Both the position numbers and the translations under genes were made by a program. The notes under the pieces were generated by a model, which did not search any database, was not told the DNA's origin, and was given only the letters and a program-made list of their open reading frames with translations. Below are positions 5,628 to 7,792 of a stretch of 7,792 nucleotides of DNA, one piece after another (the first letter of the stretch is position 1; each line of letters opens with the position of its first letter). Origin of the DNA: an uncultured Lachnospiraceae bacterium (GTDB lineage Bacteria > Bacillota > Clostridia > Lachnospirales > Lachnospiraceae); NCBI GenBank assembly GCA_947591115.1, contig CANQCX010000092.1:1-7792 (forward strand). The letters run 5' to 3'.

Positions 5628-7760
5628 ATGAAAATGAGCGAAGAAAAAGAGTACTACAATGTAGCCGATATTTTCGGAGAGAACGTTTTTAACGATGCGG
5701 TTATGCAGGAACGCCTTCCGAAAAAAGTCTACAAGAAACTCCATGAAGTTATGGATGAAGGTCAGGATCTGGATCTTGAGACGGCGGACGTCATCGCGCA
5801 TGAGATGAAGGAATGGGCGATCGAAAAAGGAGCAACCCATTATACCCATTGGTTCCAGCCGCTGACCGGTGTAACGGCGGAGAAGCATGATTCCTTTATT
5901 ACTTCGCCAATGCCGAACGGAAAAGTACTTATGAGCTTTTCCGGAAAAGAGTTGATCAAGGGCGAGCCGGATGCATCCTCGTTCCCGTCCGGAGGTCTTC
6001 GGGCAACCTTCGAAGCAAGAGGCTATACCGCATGGGATTGTACCTCTCCTGCATTTGTACGGCAGGATGCGGCGGGCGCAACGCTTTGTATTCCGACGGC
6101 GTTCTGCTCCTATACCGGAGAGGCGCTGGATCAGAAAACCCCGCTGATGCGTTCGATGGAAGCCGTCAACGAGCAGGCGCTCCGTCTTCTGCGGTTATTC
6201 GGAAACACCACCTCAAAGAAGGTAACGCCGTCCGTAGGTCCGGAGCAGGAATACTTTATTGTAGACCGTCAGAAATACCTGCAGAGAAAAGACCTGATTT
6301 TTACCGGACGCACCCTGTTTGGCGCAATGCCTCCAAAAGGGCAGGAAATGGATGACCACTATTTTGGTGCGATCCGCGAGCGGATTGCCGCATACATGAA
6401 CGACGTAAACAAAGAGCTTTGGAAGCTGGGCGTAGCTGCCAAAACGCAGCACAATGAAGTGGCTCCTGCACAGCATGAGCTGGCTCCGATCTATGCGGAA
6501 TGCAACGTGGCGGTAGACCACAACCAGCTTACGATGGAGACGTTAAAGAAGGTTGCGGGACGTCATGGATTACAGTGCCTGCTTCATGAAAAGCCGTTTG
6601 CAGGCGTCAACGGCTCCGGAAAGCACAACAACTGGTCGATTACGACGGACGACGGGATCAACCTTCTGGATCCGGGCGCAACACCGCATGAAAACATACA
6701 GTTTCTGCTGGTTCTAACCTGTATCTTAAAAGCGATCGACAATCATGCGGCATTGCTCCGCGCATCGGCTGCGGATGTCGGCAACGACCATCGTCTGGGT
6801 GCAAACGAAGCGCCGCCGGCAATCCTTTCCGTATATTTAGGAGAACAGTTGGACGACGTTTTGAGCCAGTTGATCAGCACCGGTACCGCTACCCACAGCT
6901 TAAAGGGCGAAAAGCTGGAAACAGGCGTTAAGACCATTCCGGACTTTTTAAAGGATGCGACGGATCGTAACCGTACTTCTCCGTTTGCATTTACCGGAAA
7001 TAAATTCGAGTTCCGTATGGTTGGTTCGCAGGATTCCGTTGCACAGCCGAATATCGTTTTGAATACGATCGTTGCGGAGGCGTTTTCCGATGCCTGTGAC
7101 GTATTGGAAAAAGCGGACGATTTCGAGCTGGCGGTTCACGATCTGATCAAGACGTATGCAACCGAGCATCAGCGTGTCGTATTCAACGGAAACGGATATT
7201 CGGATGAATGGGTAGAGGAAGCGGCAAAACGCGGACTTCCGAATATTAAATCGATGGTAGATGCGATTCCGGCATATACCGCTCCGGAATCCGTTGCGGC
7301 GTTTGAGAAGTTCAACGTATTTACGGAAAAAGAGCTGGTTTCTCGTGTTGAGATCGAGTATGAGACTTATGCAAAGACCATCAACATCGAAGCCAGAGCC
7401 ATGATCGATATTGCAGGAAAACAGATTATTCCGGCGGTTATCCGGTATACGACGAATCTTGCAAAATCCATTACCTCCGTACAGAGCGCATGTGCGCAGG
7501 CGGATGTAAGCGCACAGGAAGAGCTTCTGAAAGAAACCTCCTCCCTGCTGGCGGAAGCGAAGAACGCTTTGACGAAGCTGGCGGAGATCACAGAGGCCGG
7601 CGCGGCAATGACGGAAGGCAGAGAACAGGCGGTTTACTACAGAGATGAGGTAAAGAGCGCAATGGACGCGCTGCGTGCTCCGGTAGATAAGCTGGAAATG
7701 ATCGTAGACAAAGAACTTTGGCCGATGCCGTCTTACGGAGATCTGATCTTCGAAGTATAA
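5628..7760 (+). CDS. glnN: Type III glutamine synthetase (GlnN)
   Basis: This cytosolic enzyme makes glutamine from glutamate, ammonia and ATP, the entry step of ammonia assimilation. The long single-chain form is type III (GlnN), found in clostridia, Bacteroides and cyanobacteria and about 700-730 residues long; this one has 710. Numbered from the ATG at 5628, type III signatures include SSFPSGGLRATFEARGYTAWD near residue 120, GPEQEYF (204-210) with metal-binding Glu residues, then AAKTQHNEVAPAQHE and DHNQLTMETLKKVA. VNGSGKHNNWS has its ATP/substrate-side His at 333, and NRTSPFAFTGNKFEFRM (448-464) follows. The C-terminal roughly 150 residues are helical and lack the adenylylation site of type I enzymes. 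An in-frame TTG at 5583 lies inside the leader hairpin and lacks a good ribosome binding site. AAAGGA at 5618-5623 precedes ATG 5628 by 4 bases and ATG 5634 by 10, so either could be the true start. Confidence 0.95.
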   Translation: MKMSEEKEYYNVADIFGENVFNDAVMQERLPKKVYKKLHEVMDEGQDLDLETADVIAHEMKEWAIEKGATHYTHWFQPLTGVTAEKHDSFITSPMPNGKVLMSFSGKELIKGEPDASSFPSGGLRATFEARGYTAWDCTSPAFVRQDAAGATLCIPTAFCSYTGEALDQKTPLMRSMEAVNEQALRLLRLFGNTTSKKVTPSVGPEQEYFIVDRQKYLQRKDLIFTGRTLFGAMPPKGQEMDDHYFGAIRERIAAYMNDVNKELWKLGVAAKTQHNEVAPAQHELAPIYAECNVAVDHNQLTMETLKKVAGRHGLQCLLHEKPFAGVNGSGKHNNWSITTDDGINLLDPGATPHENIQFLLVLTCILKAIDNHAALLRASAADVGNDHRLGANEAPPAILSVYLGEQLDDVLSQLISTGTATHSLKGEKLETGVKTIPDFLKDATDRNRTSPFAFTGNKFEFRMVGSQDSVAQPNIVLNTIVAEAFSDACDVLEKADDFELAVHDLIKTYATEHQRVVFNGNGYSDEWVEEAAKRGLPNIKSMVDAIPAYTAPESVAAFEKFNVFTEKELVSRVEIEYETYAKTINIEARAMIDIAGKQIIPAVIRYTTNLAKSITSVQSACAQADVSAQEELLKETSSLLAEAKNALTKLAEITEAGAAMTEGREQAVYYRDEVKSAMDALRAPVDKLEMIVDKELWPMPSYGDLIFEV

Positions 7761-7792
7761 GAAATATCAAACAATAAAACCAAAAAGAAAGC
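7761..7792 (+). other. Non-coding tail after glnN
   Basis: The final 32 bases are A-rich, and no complete hairpin or gene start is visible. The closing AAAAAGAAAGC could be the left arm of a terminator completed beyond the window, but this cannot be tested here. Confidence 0.4.

Overview
The window looks like chromosomal core DNA from an anaerobic low-to-mid-GC Bacillota, most likely a clostridium of the Lachnospiraceae type. The evidence is the gene order murB-rapZ-whiA-HPr/Crh-like, a class II fructose-bisphosphate aldolase of the Bacillus FbaA type, a large type III glutamine synthetase, strong purine-rich ribosome binding sites and tight same-strand gene packing. All seven genes lie on the + strand. 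There is no sign of mobile DNA, CRISPR, tRNA or rRNA.

Positions 1-4493 form a compact run of six genes that reads as one operon. They are the 3' half of an M18 metallo-aminopeptidase gene, murB (peptidoglycan precursor synthesis), rapZ/yvcJ (nucleotide-binding RNase-adapter family), whiA (DNA-binding regulator), a small HPr-fold protein that keeps the regulatory serine but has Glu in place of the catalytic histidine (Crh-like), and a YegS/DgkB-like lipid kinase. Intergenic gaps run from 1 to 18 bases. The last two genes overlap by an ATGA, so the kinase most likely starts at 3582. The order resembles the Bacillus yvcJ-yvcK-yvcL-crh cluster, but with yvcK absent.

Positions 4494-5422 carry fba, with its own promoter-like sequence and a strong ribosome binding site. 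Positions 5423-5627 are an AT-rich intergenic region. It holds a 12-bp palindrome, a possible promoter, and a striking nested inverted repeat ending in a T-rich tract, all within about 140 bases of the glutamine synthetase start. Positions 5628-7760 encode the type III glutamine synthetase (glnN). The last 32 bases are non-coding.

Functionally the window joins cell-wall precursor and lipid metabolism, a carbon-regulation module (RapZ, WhiA, Crh-like), glycolysis (Fba) and ammonia assimilation (GlnN). No wholly new system is evident. The points most worth a second look are the Glu-substituted HPr homologue and the structured leader in front of glnN.
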